This document shows, piece after piece, positions 53,333 to 63,000 of a stretch of 64,000 nucleotides of DNA. The stretch is from CAYFPS01 sp964345075 (GTDB lineage: Bacteria > CAIWAD01): positions 1 through 64,000 of the forward strand of contig CAYFPS010000002.1 of assembly GCA_964345075.1 (NCBI GenBank). Reading direction: 5' to 3'. The first letter of the stretch is position 1. The number at the start of each line of letters is the position of its first letter. The translations under genes and the position numbers were made by a program. Under the pieces are notes generated by a model, which was not told the origin of the DNA, did no database searches, and was given only the letters and a program-made list of their open reading frames with translations.

Positions 53333-54477
53333 AGCAGGCCTCCCAGCCGGCTGATGTGTTCGCGTATTCGCAAGGCGGTAAAGGCCAGGTCTTCTTCTGT
53401 TGTATCACGCCCACAGACCAGGCGGATGCTGCCCTTTGCCTGTGAATCCGAAAGCCCGATGGCCTTGAGCACATGGCTGGGCTCGATCATGCCCGTGTGA
53501 CAAGCGCTGCCTGAACTGATGGCAATCCCGTCAAGATCAAGCGAGAGCAGCAGCGCTTCGCCTTCGATTCCGTCGAAAGAAAGGCTCAAGTGGCCGGGCA
53601 GATCCTGGCCTGCGGAATTCACCAGCAGGCCCTCAAGCTCGCCCAGTTCTTCAAGAAAGAAACGGGCCAGCGAACGCAGACGCTCCGCCTCCGGCTCCAT
53701 CTTGCGCAGGCAGCTTTCCAGTGACCGGGCCATGGCCAGTGCGCCCAGAATGTTCTCGGTGCCGCCGCGTAATCCACCCTGCTGCAGCCCGCCCGTAATG
53801 GCAGGTTCCAGGCGCGTGCCCCGCTTCACATAAAGGAAACCGATGCCCTTGGGTCCATAAAATTTGTGCGCACTGCCGCTCAGCATATCCAGCGGGACTT
53901 CATCCATGCGTACGGGCAGCTTGCCCAGCGCCTGCACGGCATCGCTGTGTGACAAAATTCCCAGCCGCTTGCAGAGTTCGACGACAGGCCGCATATCCTG
54001 CACGCTGCCGATTTCGTTGTTGGCCCAGATCAGCGAGAGCAGCCCGACCTTTTCCGCTTTCAGCCGCTCCTCGAGTCCGTCCATTTCCAGCTTGCCTTGA
54101 CCGTTCACGGGCAATCGGACAATGCGCCTTCCGCCGGTTTCCAGCTGCGCGGCCGTATCCATGATTGCCGCGTGTTCAATGGTGCTGATCGCGATGGCCT
54201 GCTCCAGCGGCAGTAGGGCCGACACTCCACGCAGAGCCAGATTGTCCGCTTCCGTACCGCCACTGGTGAAGAGGATTTCCTCCGGGCGACGGACACCCAT
54301 CATGCGTGCCAGGCTCTCGGCGGCATCATCCAGCAAATCCCGGGCGCGCCGACCGAAAAGATGACCGGACGAAGGATTCCCGAAATCGCGCAGCAGGGCC
54401 TCCAGCGCGGCCTGCATGGCCTCTCTGTCCGGGGGTGTTGTTGCTGCGTGGTCCAGATAGATCCTGCGCATGGTCAT
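53329..54477 (-). CDS. Cysteine desulfurase, NifS/IscS type
   Basis: A 382-residue PLP enzyme that moves sulfur from cysteine to its own active cysteine. The N-terminus IYLDHAATTPPD, the PLP lysine in SAHKFYGPKGIGF and the active loop SSGSACHTG are intact. It is coupled to mnmA, so tRNA thiolation is a likely job. It may also serve iron-sulfur assembly, as no scaffold gene is near. Confidence 0.95.
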   Translation of the reverse strand: MTMRRIYLDHAATTPPDREAMQAALEALLRDFGNPSSGHLFGRRARDLLDDAAESLARMMGVRRPEEILFTSGGTEADNLALRGVSALLPLEQAIAISTIEHAAIMDTAAQLETGGRRIVRLPVNGQGKLEMDGLEERLKAEKVGLLSLIWANNEIGSVQDMRPVVELCKRLGILSHSDAVQALGKLPVRMDEVPLDMLSGSAHKFYGPKGIGFLYVKRGTRLEPAITGGLQQGGLRGGTENILGALAMARSLESCLRKMEPEAERLRSLARFFLEELGELEGLLVNSAGQDLPGHLSLSFDGIEGEALLLSLDLDGIAISSGSACHTGMIEPSHVLKAIGLSDSQAKGSIRLVCGRDTTEEDLAFTALRIREHISRLGGLL

Positions 54478-54527
54478 CCTTGTTTTGCAACCGGGAAAGT
54501 TAGGAATTGAGCTGCTTTATGGGCTTT

Positions 54528-56375
54528 TCAGCGTGTGGAGCGGTCGGGAAGTGAAGGCTGCCAGCGCCATTCCAGGCGACCAGTCAATTCCTGACGGTCG
54601 TGAAGCAGTCCAACGGGACCGCCGTCACGGACCTTTTCAAGAAGGACCTCGCAGCGCAGGCGGTGATGCTGGCCGGAATAGACGATGCCAAGTGAAGGTC
54701 CCCGGCGGTAGAGCGCGCGAATCCGCTCTCGAATGCGCCCACTGCTACCGGCACTCCAGGCATAATCCCGCCGTGAATACCAACTGTATCCCCCTTCAAG
54801 CTTCAGCCGCTTGTGCCGCCAGCCCAGCTGAGGATGTGCCCGCACTTCGCGCGCGCTGTCTGAAATGCGCTCCAGCCCATCATCGGTCGAATAGCTGCCC
54901 CCATCTTCCTCCACCCAGCTCGCGGGCAGTCGCAGGGTCGTGCGGCAGGGCAGCTCCAGGGAAAGCTCTTCATCCATGCGCAGTCGGCGCTGCAGCCAGC
55001 TGCGCGGCGGCAGGGAATTGTCAAAATCATAGAGCCTGTAATCGGCCAGCAGAAAACCCTCGCCCACAAGCCTGAGCAGGCCGCGCCGCAGGTAATGCTT
55101 AAGGCCAGCCCGCCAGCTGCGGCGCAGATGATTGTCCCTGCTGTAAGCCGCCTGCAGGTGCCGCTCGATCTGATTCATCAATCCAAGTTCGGCACGCAGC
55201 CGGGCACCTGAACCAAGTGGCAGGGCCCAGGAAAGCTGAAGATCGCGCAGGGCCTGATCCGTGTAGTCGGGATCACGAATCAATGCGCCGCGAAAGTCCG
55301 TATCACGCCCGCGTAATTCCGCCCGTCCGCGCAGACTGAGCGTGTCCGCCCCGGTCAGTCCAGTCAACCAGCCGAGCTCCAGTTCAGCACGATTAAGCAG
55401 AACCTGACTGCTGGTTTCGCTGACGCGTCCCACACTGCCGTAGGCGTCTTCCTGATTCTGTCTCATGAGAACAAGGACAGCCCGGTGCATGAAGCGATGC
55501 CAGGCCGCCTGATGCATCAGGTCCAGTCGCAGTCCCAGATCCCGGTTGTCGCCCAGCGTTTGTATCACGCCATCGACTGCATCGCCGGGATCTCGCTGCT
55601 GGCGCGAGCTCCATGCGGTAACGTCAACGGTAGATCGCCCGAAGCCAAAGACAGGAGTTTCGTAGCGATCAGCCAGCCGCAACTCCCGCATGCGGCGGCG
55701 CTCCATGTAGGCCAGCCGTGTATCAGGTGCAATATCTTCCTGGCGCTGTCGATAGCTCAGATTCAAACGGTTGCGTGTCGCTTCGTCACCCAGCCAGTCC
55801 AGACTCAGTCTGCCACCCAGGTCGCGGTTGCTGCGATCGCCGGGCTCTTCACCCAGAAAATCCGCAGCGGCATCAAGCGTCCAGGCTGTCTGGCTGTGTT
55901 GAAGGGCAAGCCCGGCCCGCATGCGAGGGCCGTCTTCCAGTCGCTCCCCCCGGCGCGATCGTGTCCAGCCGCCCAGCAGTTCCAGTTTCACCGGCCCCTG
56001 CCAGGCAAGCCCGGACTCGGCTGAAAGGTCAAAGCTCTCACGCTGAAAACGCCGCTCGTTGTAGAGTTCTTCATCCACACGGCCCACCAGCTGGGTGCTG
56101 GCAGAAAGGCCGTGATACAGGATCAGTTCCAACTGATTGGAGAGACGGCGATCCTGAGAATTGTAATCACGGTACCCTCCCCGCCAGTCGGCGGAGAGAA
56201 GTAGTTGCAGGCTATCCGTCTTGAACAAGTGCTGGTGTGATACATCCCAGTGGCCCGTGTGGACTTCATGCCCGCGGTTCAGGTCCTGTCGTATCACGAG
56301 TGCGGAAGCGATCTGGCCGCCAAGCAGCAGCAGAAGCGGAAGGAGAAAGATCCGCCAGCTGCCGAAGGGCATCAT
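54528..56375 (-). CDS. Predicted outer-membrane beta-barrel protein
   Basis: A 615-residue protein with signal sequence near 1-25 (FLLPLLLLLGGQIASA) followed by alternating amphipathic strands almost to the end, very rich in arginine turns and leucine. It looks like a large outer-membrane barrel, but the C-terminus RLEWRWQPSLPDRSTR extends a few residues past the last strand. No family recognised. It starts in the DUF502 stop codon (ATGA), so it shares that operon. Confidence 0.7.
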   Translation of the reverse strand: MMPFGSWRIFLLPLLLLLGGQIASALVIRQDLNRGHEVHTGHWDVSHQHLFKTDSLQLLLSADWRGGYRDYNSQDRRLSNQLELILYHGLSASTQLVGRVDEELYNERRFQRESFDLSAESGLAWQGPVKLELLGGWTRSRRGERLEDGPRMRAGLALQHSQTAWTLDAAADFLGEEPGDRSNRDLGGRLSLDWLGDEATRNRLNLSYRQRQEDIAPDTRLAYMERRRMRELRLADRYETPVFGFGRSTVDVTAWSSRQQRDPGDAVDGVIQTLGDNRDLGLRLDLMHQAAWHRFMHRAVLVLMRQNQEDAYGSVGRVSETSSQVLLNRAELELGWLTGLTGADTLSLRGRAELRGRDTDFRGALIRDPDYTDQALRDLQLSWALPLGSGARLRAELGLMNQIERHLQAAYSRDNHLRRSWRAGLKHYLRRGLLRLVGEGFLLADYRLYDFDNSLPPRSWLQRRLRMDEELSLELPCRTTLRLPASWVEEDGGSYSTDDGLERISDSAREVRAHPQLGWRHKRLKLEGGYSWYSRRDYAWSAGSSGRIRERIRALYRRGPSLGIVYSGQHHRLRCEVLLEKVRDGGPVGLLHDRQELTGRLEWRWQPSLPDRSTR

Positions 56376-57013
56376 TGCGGAGCTTTCCCCTGAATGGCCT
56401 CGTCCCGATTTTGCACAAGGGCACCACCGGAGACCACGAGCTTGAGGGCTTCTTCTACTGACATGTCCAGCATGATCACATCGTCTTCCGGAACAAAGAC
56501 GAGCACGCCACTGGTGGGGTTCGGCGTAGTGGGCACAAAAATACTCAGCATGTGATTGTCATCGCGGCCGCGCAGGCGCTCGCGCACTTCGCCACCGGTA
56601 CGGCGTGTCATGAATCCGACCACCCACATGCCCTTGCGCGGATACTCCAGGAGCACGGCTTTGCGGAAAAGCTCGCTGTTGTCCGTCAGGAAGCTCTCGA
56701 GAATCTGCCGAATGGCCTGAGCCAGCTTGGAAAGCAAGGGAATACGGTTGAGGAACCACTGCCCGATGGCGAGGAGCTTCTTGCCCAGATAGATGCGGGC
56801 GAAGGCGCCGACCATCAAAATCACAAGAATCAGCAGCAGCAGGCCAAAGCCCGGAATGTAGGGGAAGAGCCACTTGGCCAGAATCGCCTTGAGCAGCCGC
56901 CCCAGCAGCTGATCGAAGAGCAGGAAGAGGCGATAGAGAATGTAAATGGAAAGCACGATCGGCGTCAGTGTGAGTACGCCGGTAATAAAGACGGAACGCA
57001 GGCGGCTGAACAT
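56372..57013 (-). CDS. DUF502 membrane protein
   Basis: A 213-residue protein with two N-terminal helices (about 8-30 and 55-78) and a soluble domain containing GFMTRRTGG, FVPTTPNPTSGVLVFVPEDD and the final MSVEEALKLVVSGG. These are hallmark phrases of DUF502. Its biochemical role is unknown in bacteria. It overlaps ftsB by one base and the barrel protein gene by four. Confidence 0.92.
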   Translation of the reverse strand: MFSRLRSVFITGVLTLTPIVLSIYILYRLFLLFDQLLGRLLKAILAKWLFPYIPGFGLLLLILVILMVGAFARIYLGKKLLAIGQWFLNRIPLLSKLAQAIRQILESFLTDNSELFRKAVLLEYPRKGMWVVGFMTRRTGGEVRERLRGRDDNHMLSIFVPTTPNPTSGVLVFVPEDDVIMLDMSVEEALKLVVSGGALVQNRDEAIQGKAPQ

Positions 57014-57372
57014 CAGGGTTTTCTCTCCTTCAGGGTATCCTCGGGGAGCTCAATCCAGTAGACGCGCTCGTCGGGCCGGACCATGCCCAGTCGCCGCGCT
57101 TCAGCCTCGATACTCAGGCTGTCGCCTTTTTCCAGGCCGTCCACCATTTCCTGGTAGCGCGTAATCTCTGCCTGTGCCGAAAGGCGCCGGGCTTTAAGGT
57201 CTTCAATGCGACCGCGCAGTTCGGCGTGCCTGAGGATGCCATCGTCCACCAGAAGGAAAATCAGCAGGGCAATCAGCCCACCGGACAGAATCAGCCAGTT
57301 CCGGTAACGGAAAAAAAAGGACCGAAGCCTTTCGAGCTCCGGTCCCTGACTTCTGTCGGAATCAGCGGCCAT
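57013..57372 (-). CDS. ftsB: FtsB/DivIC-type septum protein
   Basis: A 119-residue bitopic protein: cytoplasmic N-terminus, one helix near 31-48 (WLILSGGLIALLIFLLV), then a coiled coil and an end with ARRLGMVRPDERVYWI, as in FtsB/DivIC. It would link FtsQ and FtsL in the divisome. It follows enolase, the same neighbour as in many Proteobacteria, with an 11-base overlap. Confidence 0.9.
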   Translation of the reverse strand: MAADSDRSQGPELERLRSFFFRYRNWLILSGGLIALLIFLLVDDGILRHAELRGRIEDLKARRLSAQAEITRYQEMVDGLEKGDSLSIEAEARRLGMVRPDERVYWIELPEDTLKERKP

Positions 57373-58645
57373 TTACCATTTCTGTGCCAGCGTACACGGC
57401 ACCGTCGCCCAGCATGTCCTCGATGCGCAGCAGCTGATTGTACTTGGCGACGCGATCGGTGCGGCTGAGCGAACCGGTCTTGATCTGGCCAGCACCGGTT
57501 GCGACAACCAGATCGGCGATGGTCGTGTCTTCACTTTCGCCGGAGCGATGACTGACAACGCACGTGTAGCCCTTGCGCGTGGCCAAACGCATGGTATCCA
57601 GCGTCTCGGTGATCGTACCGATCTGATTCACCTTGATCAGAATCGAATTGCCGACACCCTTGTCGATGCCCATCTGCAGGCGCTTCACGTTGGTCACAAA
57701 GAGATCGTCACCCACAAGCTGAACCCTGGAACCAAGCTCCTTAGTCAGCAGGCCCCAGCCTTCCCAGTCGTTCTCGTCCATGCCGTCCTCGATGGAGACG
57801 ATTGGATAAGCCGCGACCAGTTCCTTCCAGAACTCGACCATCTGCTTCGAAGAGAGCTTGCGACCTTCGCCCTTCAGCACATACTTCTTCGTCTTCTTGT
57901 CGTAGAACTCACTGGAGGCCGGATCCAGGCAGATGAAGATGTCCTTGCCCGCCTTGTAACCGGCCAGTTTGATCGCTTCCATGATCAGATCAAGGGGCTC
58001 GCGATTGTCCTTCAGGTCCGGCGAGTAGCCGCCCTCATCACCCACGGCCGTCGAGTAGCCCTTCTTCTTGAGCACGCTCTTCAGTGCGTGGAAGGTCTCG
58101 GCGCCCATGCGCAGCGCATCACGGAAGGTGGCAGCACCGCGGGGCTGAATCATGTACTCCTGCAGGTCAACGTTGTTGTCGCTGTGGGCACCGCCGTTCA
58201 GCACATTCATCATGGGCACAGGCAGAACATGGGCGTGTACGCCACCCAGGTACTGATAGAGCGGAAGTTCGGCGGCATCGGCAGCGGCGCGGGCCACGGC
58301 CATGGAAACACCCAGAATGGCGTTGGCGCCCAGCTTCTTCTTGTTGGCCGTGCCGTCAAGCTCAACCAGCAGCCGATCGAGTTCAACCTGGCTGGTGGCA
58401 TCCATGCCGATGATTTCCGGTGCGATGATCTCGTTGACGTTCTGCACGGCGGTCAGCACACCCTTGCCCAGGTAGCGCTTCTTGTCGCCATCACGCAGCT
58501 CAACGGCCTCGTNNNNNNNNNNGGCACCACTGGGCACGATCGCACTGCCGAAAGCGCCTCCGGAAAGGGCCACATCCACTTCAACGGTCGGATTGCCTCT
58601 GGAGTCGAGCACTTCTCTCGCGGCGACATCCATGATTTCAAACAT
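57362..58645 (-). CDS. eno: Enolase, interrupted by assembly gap
   Basis: A roughly 427-residue glycolytic enzyme. MNVLNGGAHSDNNVDLQE, SIEDGMDENDWEGW, LVGDDLFVTN, KVNQIGTITETL and SHRSGESEDTTI are intact. GAGGAGG before the second ATG fixes the start. Ten N bases fall within the mobile active-site loop, between VPSGA and EAVELRDGD. The family reads SGASTGxYEA here, five residues; the gap as drawn gives only four, so three bases are probably missing. The frame is otherwise kept. No GTATCAC word lies in the gene. Confidence 0.96.
   Translation of the reverse strand: MFEIMDVAAREVLDSRGNPTVEVDVALSGGAFGSAIVPSGAXXXXEAVELRDGDKKRYLGKGVLTAVQNVNEIIAPEIIGMDATSQVELDRLLVELDGTANKKKLGANAILGVSMAVARAAADAAELPLYQYLGGVHAHVLPVPMMNVLNGGAHSDNNVDLQEYMIQPRGAATFRDALRMGAETFHALKSVLKKKGYSTAVGDEGGYSPDLKDNREPLDLIMEAIKLAGYKAGKDIFICLDPASSEFYDKKTKKYVLKGEGRKLSSKQMVEFWKELVAAYPIVSIEDGMDENDWEGWGLLTKELGSRVQLVGDDLFVTNVKRLQMGIDKGVGNSILIKVNQIGTITETLDTMRLATRKGYTCVVSHRSGESEDTTIADLVVATGAGQIKTGSLSRTDRVAKYNQLLRIEDMLGDGAVYAGTEMVNGR
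58513..58522. other. Assembly gap of ten N
   Basis: The gap interrupts the enolase gene in the loop that carries the metal-binding serine. The flanking bases fix the last hidden codon as NAC (Tyr, His, Asn or Asp on the coding strand). Family comparison predicts 13 missing bases rather than 10, so the gap length is nominal. Confidence 0.9.
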
Positions 58646-58683
58646 TTTGTCCTCCTCGTGAACCAAAGAACCGCGGCCCGGGG

Positions 58684-58995
58684 CTACTCCTGAGTAGCCA
58701 GTGCCCGCTTGAGAATCATTACCGTGGCTGGGCCGCAGGGACCAATCCCGCAGGCGATCCAGCCATCCCGCTCACGCTGTTTCAGGATTTTTCCCAGCGT
58801 GTCGTCATCCCTGCCGGTGACAGCAATCACCTGATGCTCGCAGTTGACCGGCCCCTTGCGCACAATCATGCGCGGCCCCGTGATGTCGCCAAGCGCCACA
58901 ACATTGAGGCCGGCGACTTCAATTTCCTTCAGACGGTTCTCCAGGGTCTTGCGGTCCGGGAAGGCGCCATCAAGCACCTGGTGCGAAATCGACAT
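58684..58995 (-). CDS. Small hypothetical protein
   Basis: A 103-residue soluble protein, MSISHQVLDGAFPDRKTL and so on, with two parts: a charged N-terminal helix and strand, and a C-terminal RERDGWIACGIGPCGPATVMIL. Two cysteines in CGIGPCG are notable but match no known motif. I do not recognise a family. The start was moved to the internal ATG with GGAG eight bases upstream. It lies 38 bases upstream of enolase in the same direction. Confidence 0.65.
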   Translation of the reverse strand: MSISHQVLDGAFPDRKTLENRLKEIEVAGLNVVALGDITGPRMIVRKGPVNCEHQVIAVTGRDDDTLGKILKQRERDGWIACGIGPCGPATVMILKRALATQE

Positions 58996-59388
58996 GCTGC
59001 TGCTCCGGTATTCTGCGTGATCAGGGGCGGCTCCTGCCGCACATTTCAAAATGGGAATTGACCGTGGGCGGGACAAGTAAGAGGCTGCCGTCTCAGCCTG
59101 AAAGGGTAGCTAAGCCACATTCTCAACAGCTCTTCCTCAAGGGACTAAAGATGGCCTTCGTATTTATCGATAATCTCTTCGCAACTACTTCATCCCCCAA
59201 AATTCGATTCCCTGAGAACGAGACACCAAATAGAGCCGGGATGCTTTGTCTCTCTGCCTGAGAAGCTGATTCGCGCCACGCACTGTGGCCCCCATGATAT
59301 CTGTTCTCCCCCAGGACAAAGGACCGGGCCGTCCCGATGCGTCGAGACGGCCTGTCCGCATTTTGTATCACAGCAAGGCTGATCTGGA
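58996..59388. other. Intergenic stretch without a convincing gene
   Basis: These 393 bases have no recognisable gene; the only forward open frame lacks a domain or ribosome site. The left half may carry the promoter of the small hypothetical gene. The right part contains an interrupted stem (59321-59357), in which GGCCGTC pairs with GACGGCC. A GTATCAC word at 59365 is one of the few copies outside genes. Confidence 0.55.
59321..59357. other. Stem-loop downstream of dinB-like gene
   Basis: GGAC plus GGCCGTC pair with GACGGCC plus GTCC, with a small bulge, around a 12-base loop. It lies about 32 bases past the dinB-like stop on the reverse strand. No T-run follows on that strand, so calling it a terminator is uncertain. 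Confidence 0.4.
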
Positions 59389-59913
59389 TTACATGCCCCA
59401 GAGATGGCCCGTGTGTACGCACTCACCCTTCAGCTTCAGATAGTAGAAGAGCTGAGCCTTGTGCAGGTTGAGGTGTTCGACCATGGACAAAAGGCGCTGC
59501 CCCAGTGGCATGGGTGTCGGATTCCATGGAGCGGGTGTGGGGCGGGTTGCCAGGTCCTCCTCCGAAACCTGCTCTAGCATGGAAAGCGCCAGCTCGCGAT
59601 CACGGGCCAATGCTTCCAGTGATGCCTTGACACTTGTGGTGGCGGGAAGTTTTTCGGCCGGTGGCAGCATATCTTCCATTTTCATATCAGCCGGATCCAT
59701 CCCGGCAGGCATGCCCCAGTCGCCGGTAACGAAACACTTGCTCGGCTCACCGCAGGCATCTTCCAGATGCTTGATCAGCTGTCCCAGCGTCATCCAGTTT
59801 GTGCCACTTTCCGGCTTCCAGTTCAGATCATGCTTTTCAGCCAACCCGATGAGGCCTTCCGCTGCATGATAGGTGGCCTTCATTTCCGAGGCCAGCAGTT
59901 CTTTCCAGTTCAT
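59389..59913 (-). CDS. DinB-family four-helix protein
   Basis: A 174-residue DinB/YfiT-like protein, a metal-binding four-helix bundle often found in thiol-dependent transferases. Candidate metal histidines are in LIKHLEDACGE and in MVEHLNLHKAQLFYYLKL. The catalysed reaction is unknown. AGGGGGA precedes the chosen ATG; a longer start without a ribosome site was not used. The divergent secreted-protein gene starts 142 bases away, and a GTGATAC word lies between. Confidence 0.82.
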   Translation of the reverse strand: MNWKELLASEMKATYHAAEGLIGLAEKHDLNWKPESGTNWMTLGQLIKHLEDACGEPSKCFVTGDWGMPAGMDPADMKMEDMLPPAEKLPATTSVKASLEALARDRELALSMLEQVSEEDLATRPTPAPWNPTPMPLGQRLLSMVEHLNLHKAQLFYYLKLKGECVHTGHLWGM

Positions 59914-59987
59914 GTTTCCCCCTGGTTTGTGATACAAATCTATCATAATAGTAGCGACCAGCCTCATCAGCCTGGAAGCGACTTTGT

Positions 59988-60019
59988 GCTTAGCCCTAAG
60001 CCGAAGGTTTGCGACCTTC
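59988..60019 (+). promoter_or_regulatory. Leader hairpins before secreted-protein gene
   Basis: GCTTAGCCCTAAGC (59988-60001) is an inverted repeat with a two-base centre. It is followed at once by GAAGGT/ACCTTC around TTGCG (60003-60019). The next start codon is 37 bases further. They may be an operator and a leader stem; no function is shown. Confidence 0.35.
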
Positions 60020-60055
60020 AAGGGTCACTGAACCATCAACAGGTATGGAAATCGC

Positions 60056-63000
60056 ATGAGCAACATGATTCGCGCCCTGCTGATCCTCGGCATGGCTGCC
60101 AGCCTGAATGCCGATTATCTCATCAAGGGTGAAGCGCACAAGGACAGGGAAGCCGACCTGCTTCCACTGCTTGACAACCGCACACACCGCTTCGGCAGCA
60201 TGTGGCTCACGGTCAACAACTGGGGCTGGCTGGGCAATTTCAACGATTACGACGTCGATGCCTATGTGGATGATGAAAGCCTGGAGTGGGCGCCGCAGTG
60301 TGAGCTGCCCGGTGGTAGCGGCGTCCAGTACCTGTTTGCAGCAGGCCTGTGGGTGGGCGCTTTGATTGTAGACGAAACCGGACTGACCGAGCCCCGTGTT
60401 TCAACTGGCGCGGACGGATATGTGGCAGGTCAGGCCCACGAGTTCTACCCGGATGATGAAAGCCGGATCATCGAGCGTTCAACACGCAGCAGCGCCTATA
60501 ACGGACTGGGCGAATATGTCAGCAGCGACGAGGCCGTGTCCGAGCAGGATTTCATTGCCGTATACGCCGACACGCTGGTTGACAATCAGTTTACGCCGCC
60601 GGTCAATGGTGTGACACATCGCCCCCTTGGTCTTCGTATCACACAAAAGAGCTTCTCCTGGAGCTACGAGTACGCCAGCGATATCATCATCATTGATTAC
60701 GAGGTGGAAAACGTCGCCAGCCAGTACCTGAAGAATCTCTACATCGGCCTCTATGTGGATGCCGATGTGGGGCGCCGCGGCTACCAGGAGAAGAACCTGG
60801 ACGATATCGCCGGCTTTATCGAGCAGGCCTATGACAGCGCGCGCGGTCAGTGGATTGCCGTGAATACCGCCTGGATCGCGGATAACGATGGCCGCGACGA
60901 GGACATCGACACGGGCAATGATTTCACCTGCCCGGATGTGACCGGCTTTCGTGTATTACGCAGTCCGAATCCCAAACTGCGCACATCATTCAACTGGTGG
61001 ACCAGCTCGCTTTCTACCGCGCAAGATTTTGGTCCCTCGTGGCAATCATGGGTGAGCACGGAAGAGGGCAACTGGACGATCCTGCGCGGCACGCCAATGA
61101 GTGACAAGGAGAAGTACTTCATCCTTTCCAATGGTGAATTCGATTACAATCAGTGGCTGGTTGACCAAAGCACAGAAGTGCTGGCCAATCCGCAGGAATA
61201 TGTAGACGAAGACGGTAACGTGATACACACGGAAGCCTGGCAGGATCCGCAGGAAAATGATGTGGATGCGGCGGATGTCGCCAATGGCTACGACACACGC
61301 TACCTGATCAGCTGGGGGCCGATGGGGCTCTTCGATTATGTGGACAACACCGGTCGCTGGATCTATCGTTTGAATCCTGGCGAGAAGTTCTCCTTTACCG
61401 TCGCGCTGGTGGCCGGGCACGGCTTTCACGATCGTAACCGTCCGCAGCAGCCGACCGGGGCACTGGATCCGGAGCTCTACAACTTCCGCAGCCTGGAAAA
61501 CAATGCGGTCTGGGCCCAGCGCATCTACGACAACGAGCTGGTGGACACGCCGATTTTCGACTTCGGTGAGGATGGCATTCCCGATACGCAGGATCTGGGC
61601 GAGGGTGATGGCCTGCTGGATACGGGCGATGGCTGGTACGGCGAAGACGCTGGAACGGACGGCCTTTACGCTGTGTTACAACCGGATCAGGACAGCACTC
61701 AGGTCTGGTACTTCGGCCACTTCATGGGCTGGTATACAGGGCCGGACGAAGACGGCAGCGAGAACAACGGCCTGCTTGACCCGGGAGAGGACGAACTGCT
61801 GTGGAGTCTGCAGAACTTCGTTAACGATTCCGGTTATGTATACGCGGGTGAGCGTTTTTCCAAGCAGGGGCGCACGTGGGTTCCTAACACGGAGGGAACC
61901 CGCAGCTTGCGAGTCTTTGGCGCTGGAGCACAGCCGGACTGGTTCATTGGTCACCTTAACCTGAACGGTGTGCTGGACAGGGGCGACGGCATTCCTGATT
62001 TTCAGGGGCCGCCCCCGCCACAGGTTCCCGTGCTCTTTGCCGAAACCACTGAGGACGCTGTGATCCTGCGCTGGAAGGACAATGCCGAGCGCAGCGTCGA
62101 TCCTTTCAGCCATCTGCGTGACTTTGAAGGTTACCGCATCTGGATGGGCAATGACGGCATGGAGAACTCCTTCTCTCTGCTTGGCGAATACGATCAGGTC
62201 GACTACGCCTATTTCGATCGCGATGGCCTGATTCGCACCATGCCGGACACACGAGGTTTTGCCGATGCGCCGATGGACTCGACGGTCGAAGGCTGGAGTC
62301 GACAGGCAGTCGGCCCCAACAACGGCCTGATGCCCATTCGCAAGCCGCACGGCTGGACCGAGCCCTTTGAGGACGAGAATGGTGACCTGGTCTGGAATGC
62401 CCCCGAGCCCTTTGCCGATAGCAACGGCAACGGTGTATACGACCCCGGTGAGGCCTGGCAGGACATCAACGCCAATCGACGGCACGATGCCGGTGAGCCC
62501 TTTACCGACGAGAACGGTAACGGTCAGTTTGACATGGCCGAAGACTACACCGTATACGAGTACACCATCTCCCCCGTGCATAGTCTCTTTCCTCGCTGGT
62601 ACGCGGTAACGGCTTATGATTTCGGCGACTTCCTGACCGGCACCGAGCCGCTGGAGACGGCCAAAACAGCCAATGCACTGCGCGCGGCGCCTTCCGGCCT
62701 GCCGGACAGAAAGGTCCTGGCCGTACCCAATCCTTACAGGATGGATGGCGACTACACAGTCGCCTACATGGAAGATGACGCAGGCGGCCTGGCCTGGGAA
62801 AATCAGAATGATGGAACGGTTGATTTCTGGCCTCAGCAGGACAGGCGCATGGACTTCATCAATCTTCCGGAAAAAGCATTGATTCGCATTTTCACACTGG
62901 CTGGCGACCTGGTGCAGATCCTTCCGCACAATGTAGACGGTGATGCAAATCGCGGCTGGGCCAGCCCCCACAGCGAGAGCTGGAACCTCAACAATCGAAA

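Noticed and set aside
57548..58693. 381-codon frame opposite enolase
   Set aside because: Enolase is certain on the reverse strand; this is its shadow and even crosses the N gap.
59058..59261. 67-codon forward frame in the gap before the dinB-like gene
   Set aside because: No ribosome site, low-complexity composition and no family match; kept as non-coding.
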